The notes beneath the pieces were generated by a model that saw only the letters and a program-made list of their open reading frames with translations, ran no database searches and was not told the DNA's origin. A program made the translations under genes and the position numbers. From Bacteroidota bacterium (GTDB lineage Bacteria > Bacteroidota > Bacteroidia > Chitinophagales > Chitinophagaceae), in NCBI GenBank assembly GCA_023429985.1, contig JAEZCV010000041.1, forward strand, positions 1-27,579: a DNA stretch of 27,579 nt, in the 5' to 3' direction. How positions within the stretch are numbered: position 1 is the stretch's first letter; every line of letters begins with the position of its first letter. This document shows positions 13,911-21,592 of the stretch, piece by piece.

Positions 13911-15731
13911 GTGTGCGGCATTTTCGGGTTTGTCGGGTCCCAGCCACTTGACCGCTCATCGACGAAGACCCTTGTGGACCACGCGCAACAGCGCGGGCGC
14001 GACTCAAGCGGTCTGGTGATTCATGAGACCGACGGTTACCACGCTTACCGTGCGGACTTGCCAATTGACCGCCTGTTGAAGCGCACGCCCGAACTGGGCC
14101 GAGTGTTCTTCGGCCACAGCCGTCTTGTCACGAACGGCACTGCGGACAACCAGCCGGTGCTGCGCGATCAGGTGGTGGTGATTCACAACGGCATCGTCGT
14201 GAACGAGGATGCCGTGTGGACTGAGGTGGGGAAAGAGCCTGCTCTCACCATTGACACGGAGGTCATCCCGGCCATCGTCGCAGCGCAACTCGACAAAGGC
14301 GCGAGCGTCGAAGAGGCTGCCGCACGCGTACTTGAGTTAGCCGAGGGCATCGTCGCGTCGGCCGTTTTGGTCCCTGCTCAAGGCAAGCTCGCCTTGATGT
14401 CGAACAACGGCAGCCTCTACCTGGGTGACATGGATGGCGGCAAGGTGTTTTCTTCCGAGCGCTACCCTCTCACGCAGATCGGCGCAGAGAACATCACTCA
14501 GGTGCGAGATCCGATCGTTATCGACGTTCCTGCCCACGCTGGTGAAGCGCCAGTCAAGGAGTGGGCCAACCGTTCCATTGATTTGGTGCCGGGCCTGGGG
14601 GTGTCGATGGAAGAAGAGCAACTTCTCATCTATCCCACACCCAAGTTCCGGCGGTGCACTCGCTGCGTGCTTCCCGAGACCATGCCTTACATCGAGTTCG
14701 ATGCTGACGGAGTCTGCAACTACTGCCTCAACTACAAACCCCGCAACCAGCCTCGCCCCAAAGAGGAACTCTTCGAACTCATCGAGCCGTTCAGACGCGC
14801 AAGCGGTGACGAAGTGATCGTGCCGTTCTCGGGAGGACGCGACAGTTGCTATGCCTTGCATCTCATCGTCCACGACCTCGGCTTGCGCCCTATCACCTAC
14901 ACGTACGACTGGGGAATGGTGACCGACCTTGGTCGGCGCAATATCAGCCGGATGTCCTCAAAACTTGGCGTCGAGAACATCATTGTCGCCGCAGACATCA
15001 CCAAGAAGCGTGACTACATCCGCCGGAACCTCAATGCGTGGATCAAGAACCCGCACCTCGGCATGCTGAGTGTGCTGACGGCTGGCGACAAGCACTTCTT
15101 CCGTTACATCGAGACCATCAAACGCCAGACCGGCATTTCACTCAACCTGTGGGGCATCAACCCGCTGGAGGTCACACACTTCAAGGCGGGATTCTTAGGC
15201 GTTCCGCCGTACTTCGCGGAGGACCGTGTCTACACTCACGGGGCGATGAAGCAATTGCGCTACCAATCACTTCGGTTCCGCGCGATGCTGAAGAGCCCGG
15301 GCTATTTCAACCGCTCGCTGTGGGACACGCTTTCGGGTGAGTACTACCGGAGCTTCACTGAGAAGACCGACTACTTCCACATCTTCGACTACTGGCGCTG
15401 GGATGAAAGACAGATCGAGGACACCCTCGACGCCGAGTACGACTGGGAGCACGCGCCCGACACGCAGACCACATGGCGCATCGGCGACGGCACTGCGGCC
15501 TTCTACAACTACGCGTACTACACGATCGCTGGTTTCACCGAGCACGACACCTTCCGTAGCAATCAGGTGCGTGAAGGCGACCTGACACGTGGGGAAGCGC
15601 TACGCCTGGTGCAAGAGGAGAACGCTCCGAGGTACCCGAACCTCAAGTGGTACCTCGATGTCGTTGGTGTCGACTTCACCCAGGCGATCAAGGCGATCAA
15701 CGACACCCCTCGCCTCTACCTCGAGGGCTAA
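13911..15731 (+). CDS. Fused class II glutamine amidotransferase / WbpG-like PP-loop amidotransferase
   Basis: A 606-residue two-domain enzyme. Residues 1-230 are a class II (Ntn) glutaminase: MCGIFGFVG, RGRDSSGL (28-35), GHSRLVTNG (68-76), DNQPV (79-83), IHNGIVVNE (91-99) and TIDTEV (113-118). The GTG at 13911 is the correct start: it places catalytic Cys2 directly after the initiator Met and has GGAG 8 nt upstream. The frame is open to 13806, but an N-terminal extension would bury the nucleophile. Residues 245-606 resemble WbpG-type amidotransferases, with an intact four-Cys zinc-knuckle (Cys249, 252, 269, 272) and PP-loop SGGRDSC (307-313). The enzyme should make its own ammonia from glutamine and use ATP to amidate or amidinate a sugar. 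The product could be an acetamidino sugar or, less likely, a uronamide. Its stop overlaps the convergent DUF2142-like gene by 4 bp. Confidence 0.9.
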   Translation: MCGIFGFVGSQPLDRSSTKTLVDHAQQRGRDSSGLVIHETDGYHAYRADLPIDRLLKRTPELGRVFFGHSRLVTNGTADNQPVLRDQVVVIHNGIVVNEDAVWTEVGKEPALTIDTEVIPAIVAAQLDKGASVEEAAARVLELAEGIVASAVLVPAQGKLALMSNNGSLYLGDMDGGKVFSSERYPLTQIGAENITQVRDPIVIDVPAHAGEAPVKEWANRSIDLVPGLGVSMEEEQLLIYPTPKFRRCTRCVLPETMPYIEFDADGVCNYCLNYKPRNQPRPKEELFELIEPFRRASGDEVIVPFSGGRDSCYALHLIVHDLGLRPITYTYDWGMVTDLGRRNISRMSSKLGVENIIVAADITKKRDYIRRNLNAWIKNPHLGMLSVLTAGDKHFFRYIETIKRQTGISLNLWGINPLEVTHFKAGFLGVPPYFAEDRVYTHGAMKQLRYQSLRFRAMLKSPGYFNRSLWDTLSGEYYRSFTEKTDYFHIFDYWRWDERQIEDTLDAEYDWEHAPDTQTTWRIGDGTAAFYNYAYYTIAGFTEHDTFRSNQVREGDLTRGEALRLVQEENAPRYPNLKWYLDVVGVDFTQAIKAINDTPRLYLEG

Positions 15732-17260
15732 CGGGTAGCTGACTCGCTCAGGTCTTCGGACTCGAGCGCCTTCGACTCGCACAGGTGCGGCCACAGCAGA
15801 ACGAGAAGTCCCGCGAACGCGGCGCTTCCGAGTATCCATGTGGCCGTTGGCCCAACAAGCGCGCCGGGCCACCACCACTCCGCGCCCGCGTCGAGGTTGA
15901 GCCCCTGCTGGTCAGCGCCCGTGATGTAGCGGCGGATGTTGACCTGAAGTGCGACAAGGTTGGCCCCCGCGAGCGCAGCAAAAAGTGTCGCTGTTTGAAG
16001 CCTTCCAAACCGCAAGGTCAGGCCTGGGACCTCTGTGACAAGCACGAATCCGAACAGCACCACAAGTGGCAACAGGTACCTGGGCTGCAGATTCTCACCG
16101 ACCTTGTCACCCCCCACCGTGAGCACATAGACGGGCAGTGCAGTCAGCACAACGAGCACGCCCACGAGGGAGATGACCTTGCGCCACGGTGCACGGCTCA
16201 GCGCGGTGAAGCCGACCGCAACAAACGACGACACCGCTGCCCACGGCACCATCGCCGGCATGGCCGTATCGAGCCAGCCGAGTCCCCACGATCCCCAGAC
16301 TCCCGTCCAAAGGAACGGGAGCATGAGGAAGTTGTACGCAGCCAATCCACTTCCGGAGATCTGTTCCTCCACACCCGGCAGCACGTTCGCAGAGATCCCA
16401 CTGTCGCTTGTGAAGCCTTCGAAGCCAACGCCCGCCTGGCCCGCCATTGTGAAGAAGACAAGCGCGATCACCAAGCCCCCCGCAGGCAGGATCGCCCTCA
16501 TCAACCAATCGCGAGTCCGTTCCCACGTCAGGATGAGCACCACAACTGTCGCGCCCGACGCGTAAACCGCCGCGTCGCCACGTGAGCCCGCGGCCATGAG
16601 AACGGCCACAAGGTATATACCCGCGAACGCCCAACGGCGTCGCCCCGTGGACTCAAACCAGCCGAGCAAAGCCAGGAACGCCGAGCCCACACCCAACACC
16701 GCCCAACCACTTGGGTTGTTCGACGGAATGATGAACACGCCCAGCGGTACTGACGTCACCAGCCATCCCCACATGAGGGTCCGCCGGCGCGATTCGCTCA
16801 ACAGCCCCGCGAGGGCCGTAGCGAGTGCGACGAAGAGCGCGGCGTTGACCACTCTCATCACGAGCGCGCTCTGCTGCACGTCCGAACCGGCAAGCACCCT
16901 CATCGTCGAGTAGTAGACAGGCGGGTACTCCCCATAGAAGTTGCCCCGCCTCGTCTCAAAGGTATTGCCGTCCCAGTTGTCCCAACCAGGCTCCTGACAG
17001 GCCGCGCTTCGCTCGGGGTTCTGGACATAACAGAAGATCTGTCCAAAGCCATGGGCCACCTCGCGCAAGTCACTGGCCGAACCTGGCTCACAGTGTTCAC
17101 TGCCGCCGTTCGCACACCACGTGCTGATCAGGTGATAGTCGTCGTCTGGGCCTGCGCCAATCGGCGAAGCGAAACCCCAGCACACGAGTGCCACGAAGGC
17201 CGCGACAGGAGTGAGGAGCCACCGCCACCGTGCAGTGAACCAGCGGAACGGCGTCGTCAT
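15728..17260 (-). CDS. Polytopic membrane protein, DUF2142-like, copy 1 (possible GT-C enzyme)
   Basis: About 510 residues with roughly 10-12 hydrophobic segments. After the first membrane helix (about 14-31) comes SPIGAGPDDDYHL with Asp39-41, then an extracytoplasmic region with four Cys at 49, 57, 77 and 88. Acidic residues just after helix 1 are a hallmark of GT-C glycosyltransferases, which use lipid-phosphate donors on the outer face; that role is an inference here. I prefer ATG 17260 because GGGGA precedes it by about 5 nt; an in-frame GTG at 17287 would add nine residues. It is paralogous to 18669-20258: the Asp triplet, Cys spacing (8, 20, 11), the YYSTMRV motif and the C-terminal NLD(A/S)GAEWWW are shared. 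The two copies flank the 6-dehydrogenase. A polymerase-like function is also possible. Confidence 0.75.
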   Translation of the reverse strand: MTTPFRWFTARWRWLLTPVAAFVALVCWGFASPIGAGPDDDYHLISTWCANGGSEHCEPGSASDLREVAHGFGQIFCYVQNPERSAACQEPGWDNWDGNTFETRRGNFYGEYPPVYYSTMRVLAGSDVQQSALVMRVVNAALFVALATALAGLLSESRRRTLMWGWLVTSVPLGVFIIPSNNPSGWAVLGVGSAFLALLGWFESTGRRRWAFAGIYLVAVLMAAGSRGDAAVYASGATVVVLILTWERTRDWLMRAILPAGGLVIALVFFTMAGQAGVGFEGFTSDSGISANVLPGVEEQISGSGLAAYNFLMLPFLWTGVWGSWGLGWLDTAMPAMVPWAAVSSFVAVGFTALSRAPWRKVISLVGVLVVLTALPVYVLTVGGDKVGENLQPRYLLPLVVLFGFVLVTEVPGLTLRFGRLQTATLFAALAGANLVALQVNIRRYITGADQQGLNLDAGAEWWWPGALVGPTATWILGSAAFAGLLVLLWPHLCESKALESEDLSESATR

Positions 17261-17321
17261 CGTTTTCCCCAGCGAACTCTGGCCCACAACTCAACGGAGG
17301 GCTTCTTGAATCGACGTCGCG

Positions 17322-17327
17322 AGCCTA
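17322..17327 (-). promoter_or_regulatory. Possible -10 box TAGGCT, minus-strand promoter of DUF2142-like copy 1
   Basis: TAGGCT on the minus strand about 60 nt upstream of the ATG at 17260. It is divergent from the TAGAAT box at 17369-17374. It would give a leadered transcript with the GGGGA ribosome-binding site. Confidence 0.25.
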
Positions 17328-17368
17328 CCCCAGGGCCTCGGTCGCGCCGTGCTGCCCGCATCGACACC

Positions 17369-17374
17369 TAGAAT
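17369..17374 (+). promoter_or_regulatory. -10 box TAGAAT, leaderless promoter of the 6-dehydrogenase
   Basis: TAGAAT is followed by 6 nt (CGAGTC) and the ATG at 17381. It is the best -10 match in the window and again has leaderless spacing. Confidence 0.5.
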
Positions 17375-17380
17375 CGAGTC

Positions 17381-18685
17381 ATGAAGATTGCCGTCATCGC
17401 CCTCGGAAAGATCGGGCTCCCACTCGCCGTGCAGTTCGCGAACAAGGGACACGAGGTGGTTGGCGTTGACGTCAACCAAACCGTGGTGGACCTCGTCAAC
17501 GCTGGCAAGGAGCCGTTCCCGGGCGAGGCACACCTCCAGGAACACCTGAGCGAGCTTGTGCCGGCGGGAAAACTGCGGGCGACAACGGACTATGCCGACG
17601 CCGTTCCTGGCGCCGACGCGGTGGTCCTGGTGGTGCCGCTGTTCGTGGACGACGAGGCTCGTCCCGACTTCGGCTGGATGGACGCGGCCACCGAGTCGCT
17701 CGGCAAGCACCTCACCAAAGGCACGCTCGTCTCGTATGAGACGACGCTGCCCGTCGGGACCACCCGCACCCGCTGGAAGCCTCTCCTCGAGAAGATCTCC
17801 GGTCTCACCGAAGGTGAAGACTTCCACCTGGTCTTCTCCCCTGAGCGCGTACTGACGGGCCGTGTCTTCGAGGACCTCCGCAAGTACCCCAAGCTCGTCG
17901 GTGGCCTTTCGGAGGCGGGCGCTGTTCGCGCGATCGAGTTCTACAACGCGGTGCTCGACTTCGACGAGCGACCCGACCTCAAGCGCGCCAATGGTGTCTG
18001 GGACCTGGGTTCCGCGGAGGCCGCCGAACTCGCGAAACTTGCCGAGACCACGTACCGCGACGTCAACATTGGCCTCGCCAACCAGTTCGCACGCTTCGCT
18101 GCAGACAACGGCATCGACGTGTACCAGGTGATCGAGGCGTCGAACTCGCAGCCCTACAGCCATATCCACCAGCCGGGCATCGCCGTGGGCGGTCACTGCA
18201 TCCCGGTCTACCCCCGTCTGTACCTCTGGAACGACCCGGCAGCCACCGTGGTGGCGGCGGCCCGCGCCGCCAACGCCGGCATGCCGGACTACACGATCGG
18301 CCTGCTCGAGGGTGCTTACGGAGACCTCAGTGGCGCCCGTGTCGTGGTGCTCGGAGCGTCGTACCGTGGTGGCGTCAAGGAGACCGCCTTCTCGGGTGTG
18401 TTCGCAGCCGTCGAGGCCATCAAGGCGCGTGGCGCACAGGCACTCGTCCACGACCCCATGTACACGGACGACGAGTTGACGAAGATGGGCTTCACTCCAT
18501 TCCATCTGGGCGACGAGGCCGACGCCGCAGTGGTCCAGGCGGACCACGCTGAGTATCGCGAACTGACGCCGGCAGACCTTCCCGGCATCAAGGCCTTCAT
18601 CGACGGCCGTCGCGTCTCAAGCGCGGACAAGTGGCCCGGGATCGCCTACCGCGTCATCGGCAAGGCGCTCACGAACGCGAGCTGA
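17381..18685 (+). CDS. UDP-N-acetylhexosamine 6-dehydrogenase (WbpA/WecC family)
   Basis: A 434-residue NAD-dependent nucleotide-sugar dehydrogenase that oxidises C6 of a UDP-N-acetylhexosamine to a uronic acid in two steps. The N-terminal Rossmann domain begins MKIAVIALGKIGLPLA. The central domain has GSAEAAELAKLAETTYRDVNIGLANQ (210-235) with Lys219 and Asn234. GGHCIPVYPRLY (270-281) holds the catalytic nucleophile Cys273. The C-terminal UDP-binding domain has VVLGASYRGGVKE. UDP-GlcNAc is the probable substrate by analogy with WbpA, because WbpB-, WbpD- and WbpE-like genes lie at 23131-25829; UDP-ManNAc oxidation (WecC) cannot be excluded. It is transcribed alone between two minus-strand DUF2142-like genes, probably from a leaderless promoter, and overlaps the second one at its 3' end by 17 bp. 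Confidence 0.93.
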   Translation: MKIAVIALGKIGLPLAVQFANKGHEVVGVDVNQTVVDLVNAGKEPFPGEAHLQEHLSELVPAGKLRATTDYADAVPGADAVVLVVPLFVDDEARPDFGWMDAATESLGKHLTKGTLVSYETTLPVGTTRTRWKPLLEKISGLTEGEDFHLVFSPERVLTGRVFEDLRKYPKLVGGLSEAGAVRAIEFYNAVLDFDERPDLKRANGVWDLGSAEAAELAKLAETTYRDVNIGLANQFARFAADNGIDVYQVIEASNSQPYSHIHQPGIAVGGHCIPVYPRLYLWNDPAATVVAAARAANAGMPDYTIGLLEGAYGDLSGARVVVLGASYRGGVKETAFSGVFAAVEAIKARGAQALVHDPMYTDDELTKMGFTPFHLGDEADAAVVQADHAEYRELTPADLPGIKAFIDGRRVSSADKWPGIAYRVIGKALTNAS

Positions 18686-20258
18686 CGTTCTCTGAGTCGT
18701 TCGCTTCGCCTGCGCTTGCGCGCACCTGAAGCTCAGGAGCGGGCGCCACGTCCTTCGCGCGGAGCAACGGCCAGAGCACCGCAAGCAAGCCTGCAAAGGC
18801 CGCGCTTCCCAGTGCCCACGTGAGTGTCGGTCCGAGCAGTGCACCGTCCCACCACCACTCCGCGCCCGAGTCAAGGTTCAATCCTTGGACGTCCGTCCCG
18901 GTCACGTAACGCCGGATGTTGATCTGCAGTGCCAACGCGTTCGCACCTGCCAAGCACAGGAGTACCACCGCGGTCTGAGTACGTGTCAGGCGTACGGCCC
19001 GCGCGCCGGGGGTTCCCGTCACGAGCAGCATGGCGAACAGGACGATCAAGGGCAGGAAGTAGCGCGGCTGCACGACGTCGCCCACCACGTTGCCCGCACG
19101 GGTCAAGAGGAACACCGGCAGCGCGACGAGCACTGTGAGGACTCCCCCAATGGACGCGAGTTTGCGCCAGTTCAGGTGGGCAACGCCAGCGAACCCGACG
19201 ACGACAAAGCAGGCCACCATCGACCACCGAACCACCGCTGGCAGCGGAGTGTCGAGCCAACCGAGGCCCCACGTGCCCCACACGCCCACCCAAAGGTCCG
19301 GAATCTGCAGCACGTTGTAGATCGCGAGCGCTGCACCGGCTGTGGGCTCCGCTGACTCGACCACACCTGACCCACTCGAGACCCCGCCTCCGCTTGAAGA
19401 CTGTGCCGCGGCTCCTGACGTGTTCGCGGTGAGGTAGAGCGAATACGCGAGGGCGACACCCACGGCAAGCAATGCCGCTCTTGCAAGCCAGGTCCGGCTC
19501 TTCTCGATTGTGAGAAGCGCGGCAACTGCGGACGCGCCGATCACGTACGTCGCTCCGTCCGCTCTCGAACCAGCGGCGAGCAGGACCCCGCACAAATAGA
19601 TCGCTCCAGTCGCCCACCTCCGGCGGCCGGCTGCTTCCATCCAACCCAGCGCGGCCAGGTAGGCCGTTCCTACGCCGGTCACCGTCCACCCGCTCGGGTT
19701 ATTTGAGGGGACGAGGAACACACCCAGTGGAACGAGTGTGATCAACCAGCCCCACGTAAGGGTCTGGCGACGAGAAGTGCCGAGCAGGCATGCAAGAGCT
19801 GTTGCGAGCCCAACGAAGATCGCAGCATTGACAAGCCGCATCGTGAGGGCGCTCTTCACCAAGTCGTCATCCGCGAAGACACGCATCGTCGAGTAGTAGG
19901 GGGCTGGGTAGTCACCAATGAAGTTGCCACGGTTGGTGAGATAGAGCGGTCCGTCGAGCTCAAGTCCCCACCGCTCCTGGCATTGCGCGCTCACCGTCTG
20001 GCTGCGTGCAAAGCACACAGCGTGACGGAAGGCCGTGTCAACGTGTCGAGTGAGTGAGTCGACCCCGATCTCACACGCCTCGGTCCCGCCGCGGGTGCAC
20101 CACACACTGGCTAAGTGGTAGTCATCGTCCGGGCTCGCGCCAACGGGCGATGCGAAAGCCCATACGCTCAGCGTCAGCATGGCAAGGACGGGAGCAAGGT
20201 GTATCCACCGGAATCGCATCGCAATACGTCGCACGACGCCTGCTCGCGCGTCAGCCAC
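18669..20258 (-). CDS. Polytopic membrane protein, DUF2142-like, copy 2 (possible GT-C enzyme)
   Basis: A 529-residue membrane protein with roughly 10-12 helices, paralogous to 15728-17260. SPVGASPDDDYHL places Asp44-46 right after the first helix, and Cys54, 62, 82 and 93 have the same spacing as in copy 1, which suggests two conserved disulfides in a large external loop. A Gly/Ser-rich insertion near residues 275-300 is specific to this copy. The GTG at 20258 is the start: GAGGAGG lies 7 nt upstream, the strongest ribosome-binding site in the window. It follows the Wzx-type gene by 50 nt on the same strand, so it is probably in the operon 22968 to 18669, with a possible extra promoter at 20306-20311. 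A GT-C-type or polymerase role is inferred, not shown. Confidence 0.76.
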   Translation of the reverse strand: MADARAGVVRRIAMRFRWIHLAPVLAMLTLSVWAFASPVGASPDDDYHLASVWCTRGGTEACEIGVDSLTRHVDTAFRHAVCFARSQTVSAQCQERWGLELDGPLYLTNRGNFIGDYPAPYYSTMRVFADDDLVKSALTMRLVNAAIFVGLATALACLLGTSRRQTLTWGWLITLVPLGVFLVPSNNPSGWTVTGVGTAYLAALGWMEAAGRRRWATGAIYLCGVLLAAGSRADGATYVIGASAVAALLTIEKSRTWLARAALLAVGVALAYSLYLTANTSGAAAQSSSGGGVSSGSGVVESAEPTAGAALAIYNVLQIPDLWVGVWGTWGLGWLDTPLPAVVRWSMVACFVVVGFAGVAHLNWRKLASIGGVLTVLVALPVFLLTRAGNVVGDVVQPRYFLPLIVLFAMLLVTGTPGARAVRLTRTQTAVVLLCLAGANALALQINIRRYVTGTDVQGLNLDSGAEWWWDGALLGPTLTWALGSAAFAGLLAVLWPLLRAKDVAPAPELQVRASAGEANDSENVSSRS

Positions 20259-20305
20259 TACGGCGCCTCCTCATCTTGGTGAATGGGGCGACCGTGCCCG
20301 AACGT

Positions 20306-20311
20306 ATTTTA
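20306..20311 (-). promoter_or_regulatory. Possible -10 box TAAAAT overlapping the Wzx stop codon
   Basis: TAAAAT on the minus strand begins with the stop codon of the upstream gene and is the only AT-rich run nearby. Initiation about 7 nt downstream would leave a leader of about 40 nt carrying the GAGGAGG site of the DUF2142-like gene. No -35 was found. Confidence 0.25.
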
Positions 20312-21592
20312 TGCAGGCAGTTCGGGATCACGCTGAACAAGGACGTGTCCACGTGTCACCCGTTTCCTCCACGCCACAGCGAGGACGGTCGCCTGTGCAA
20401 CGCCTGAGGCAAGCTCCGTGCTTCCGAGCGCCCACGCGGCACCAGCGGCGCCCCACATCGAGGCTCCTACGAGCAGTGCCGTCGCTCCAATCACCGATGC
20501 TGCGATCACGCACGTCATGAACGCCCTACGCGCACCTAGCATGACGAGACCGATGCGGCCAAAGACAGTTCCGGCAGATATGCCAAGGATGGCGACACCG
20601 AAGCCTGCCGCCGTGAGTTGGTCGATCGCGATATCTGCACCAAAGAGCAGTCGCGTCAAGGCAGGGCCGACAATCGCGAATGCCGCGCCTCCGCCAACGC
20701 CCAGGGCGAGGTGCAGTCCGATCGCCGCCTTCATCCGCCGAGGAGCACCGTCCTCACCGCGCTCGACTACCCAGCCCTGAAGTGCATTTCCCAGCGAGGA
20801 CACTCCGTATTGCCCAATGCGATAGGCCTTGTCACCCGAGACGTATCGCGCGGCTTCTCCGACGCTCGTTGCGTGTGCCACCAGCGTGACCGCAAGTGCG
20901 TTGTAGGCACCGGCCGCCGTTTCGGCGATGACGGCGGGAGGATGCCTGCGAACGATCTCCATGGCCTCACGGCGTTGCCATCCGGCGAAGCCACCTCGGG
21001 TGATCCGCGCGTAGATCACCGCGGGACCCGCCGCCATGGCCACGCCCAGGAGTACGGGGTACCAGATGAGAGGGCCGTCCAACAGAAGAGCCGCGGCCGC
21101 AAGCACCATCGCGCCAGCACGCGGAAGCACCTCGGCCCAAAGGATGGGCAACGCTCGGCCCACGCCGATCCAGTACCACGTGGGAGCAAGCCCCGCGATG
21201 CTCAACGCAACTGCAGTGGCGCTCGCCTCAACGGCGAAACCGTCCGGCGCGAGCAGCGCCGCCACCACACCTCCAGCGGCTGCGGCGACGAGCCACACCG
21301 GCCCACGGACATACAGACTCGTCACGACGTACCGGCGCCGTGCAGCGTCGGACGCTTGAGCGAGCACAGGCGGCGCGAGCGTCGGATAGCCCATACCGGC
21401 GATGAGTGCCGCGAAACCACCTACCGACTGGCCGACCGCGATCGCAACCCACGCATCCTCCCCCGCAAGCCGGGCGAGCACGGGAAGAAAGAAGAACGGC
21501 GCAATGAGTGAGATGAACGGCGCACCGGCGAAAGCGACAATGCGTCGCGCCAACAGGCGCCGCGACTGCAGAGCAGGGGACGGCGTCGTCAC
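20309..21592 (-). CDS. Wzx-type polysaccharide flippase (MOP superfamily)
   Basis: A 427-residue integral membrane protein with about 12 hydrophobic segments spread evenly over its length and short charged loops, the pattern of oligosaccharide flippases of the MOP/Wzx type. N-terminal residues FAGAPFISLIAPFFFLPVLARLAGEDAWVA (about 20-49) resemble the first helix and turn of that family. The role would be to move undecaprenyl-linked repeat units to the outer leaflet. The GTG start (21592) overlaps the stop of the upstream glycosyltransferase (GTGA), so translation is coupled. This is the second candidate flippase in the window, besides the ABC exporter at 8327-10141. Family assignment rests on topology and context rather than on signature residues. 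Confidence 0.72.
   Translation of the reverse strand: MTTPSPALQSRRLLARRIVAFAGAPFISLIAPFFFLPVLARLAGEDAWVAIAVGQSVGGFAALIAGMGYPTLAPPVLAQASDAARRRYVVTSLYVRGPVWLVAAAAGGVVAALLAPDGFAVEASATAVALSIAGLAPTWYWIGVGRALPILWAEVLPRAGAMVLAAAALLLDGPLIWYPVLLGVAMAAGPAVIYARITRGGFAGWQRREAMEIVRRHPPAVIAETAAGAYNALAVTLVAHATSVGEAARYVSGDKAYRIGQYGVSSLGNALQGWVVERGEDGAPRRMKAAIGLHLALGVGGGAAFAIVGPALTRLLFGADIAIDQLTAAGFGVAILGISAGTVFGRIGLVMLGARRAFMTCVIAASVIGATALLVGASMWGAAGAAWALGSTELASGVAQATVLAVAWRKRVTRGHVLVQRDPELPA

Noticed and set aside
17291..18547. Minus-strand open frame (418 codons)
   Set aside because: Antisense to the 6-dehydrogenase, which has complete catalytic motifs; the mirror product is Val/Gly/His-rich with no family match.
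20618..21511. Plus-strand open frame (297 codons)
   Set aside because: Antisense to the Wzx-type gene; Arg/His-rich and not membrane-like, the pattern of a shadow frame.
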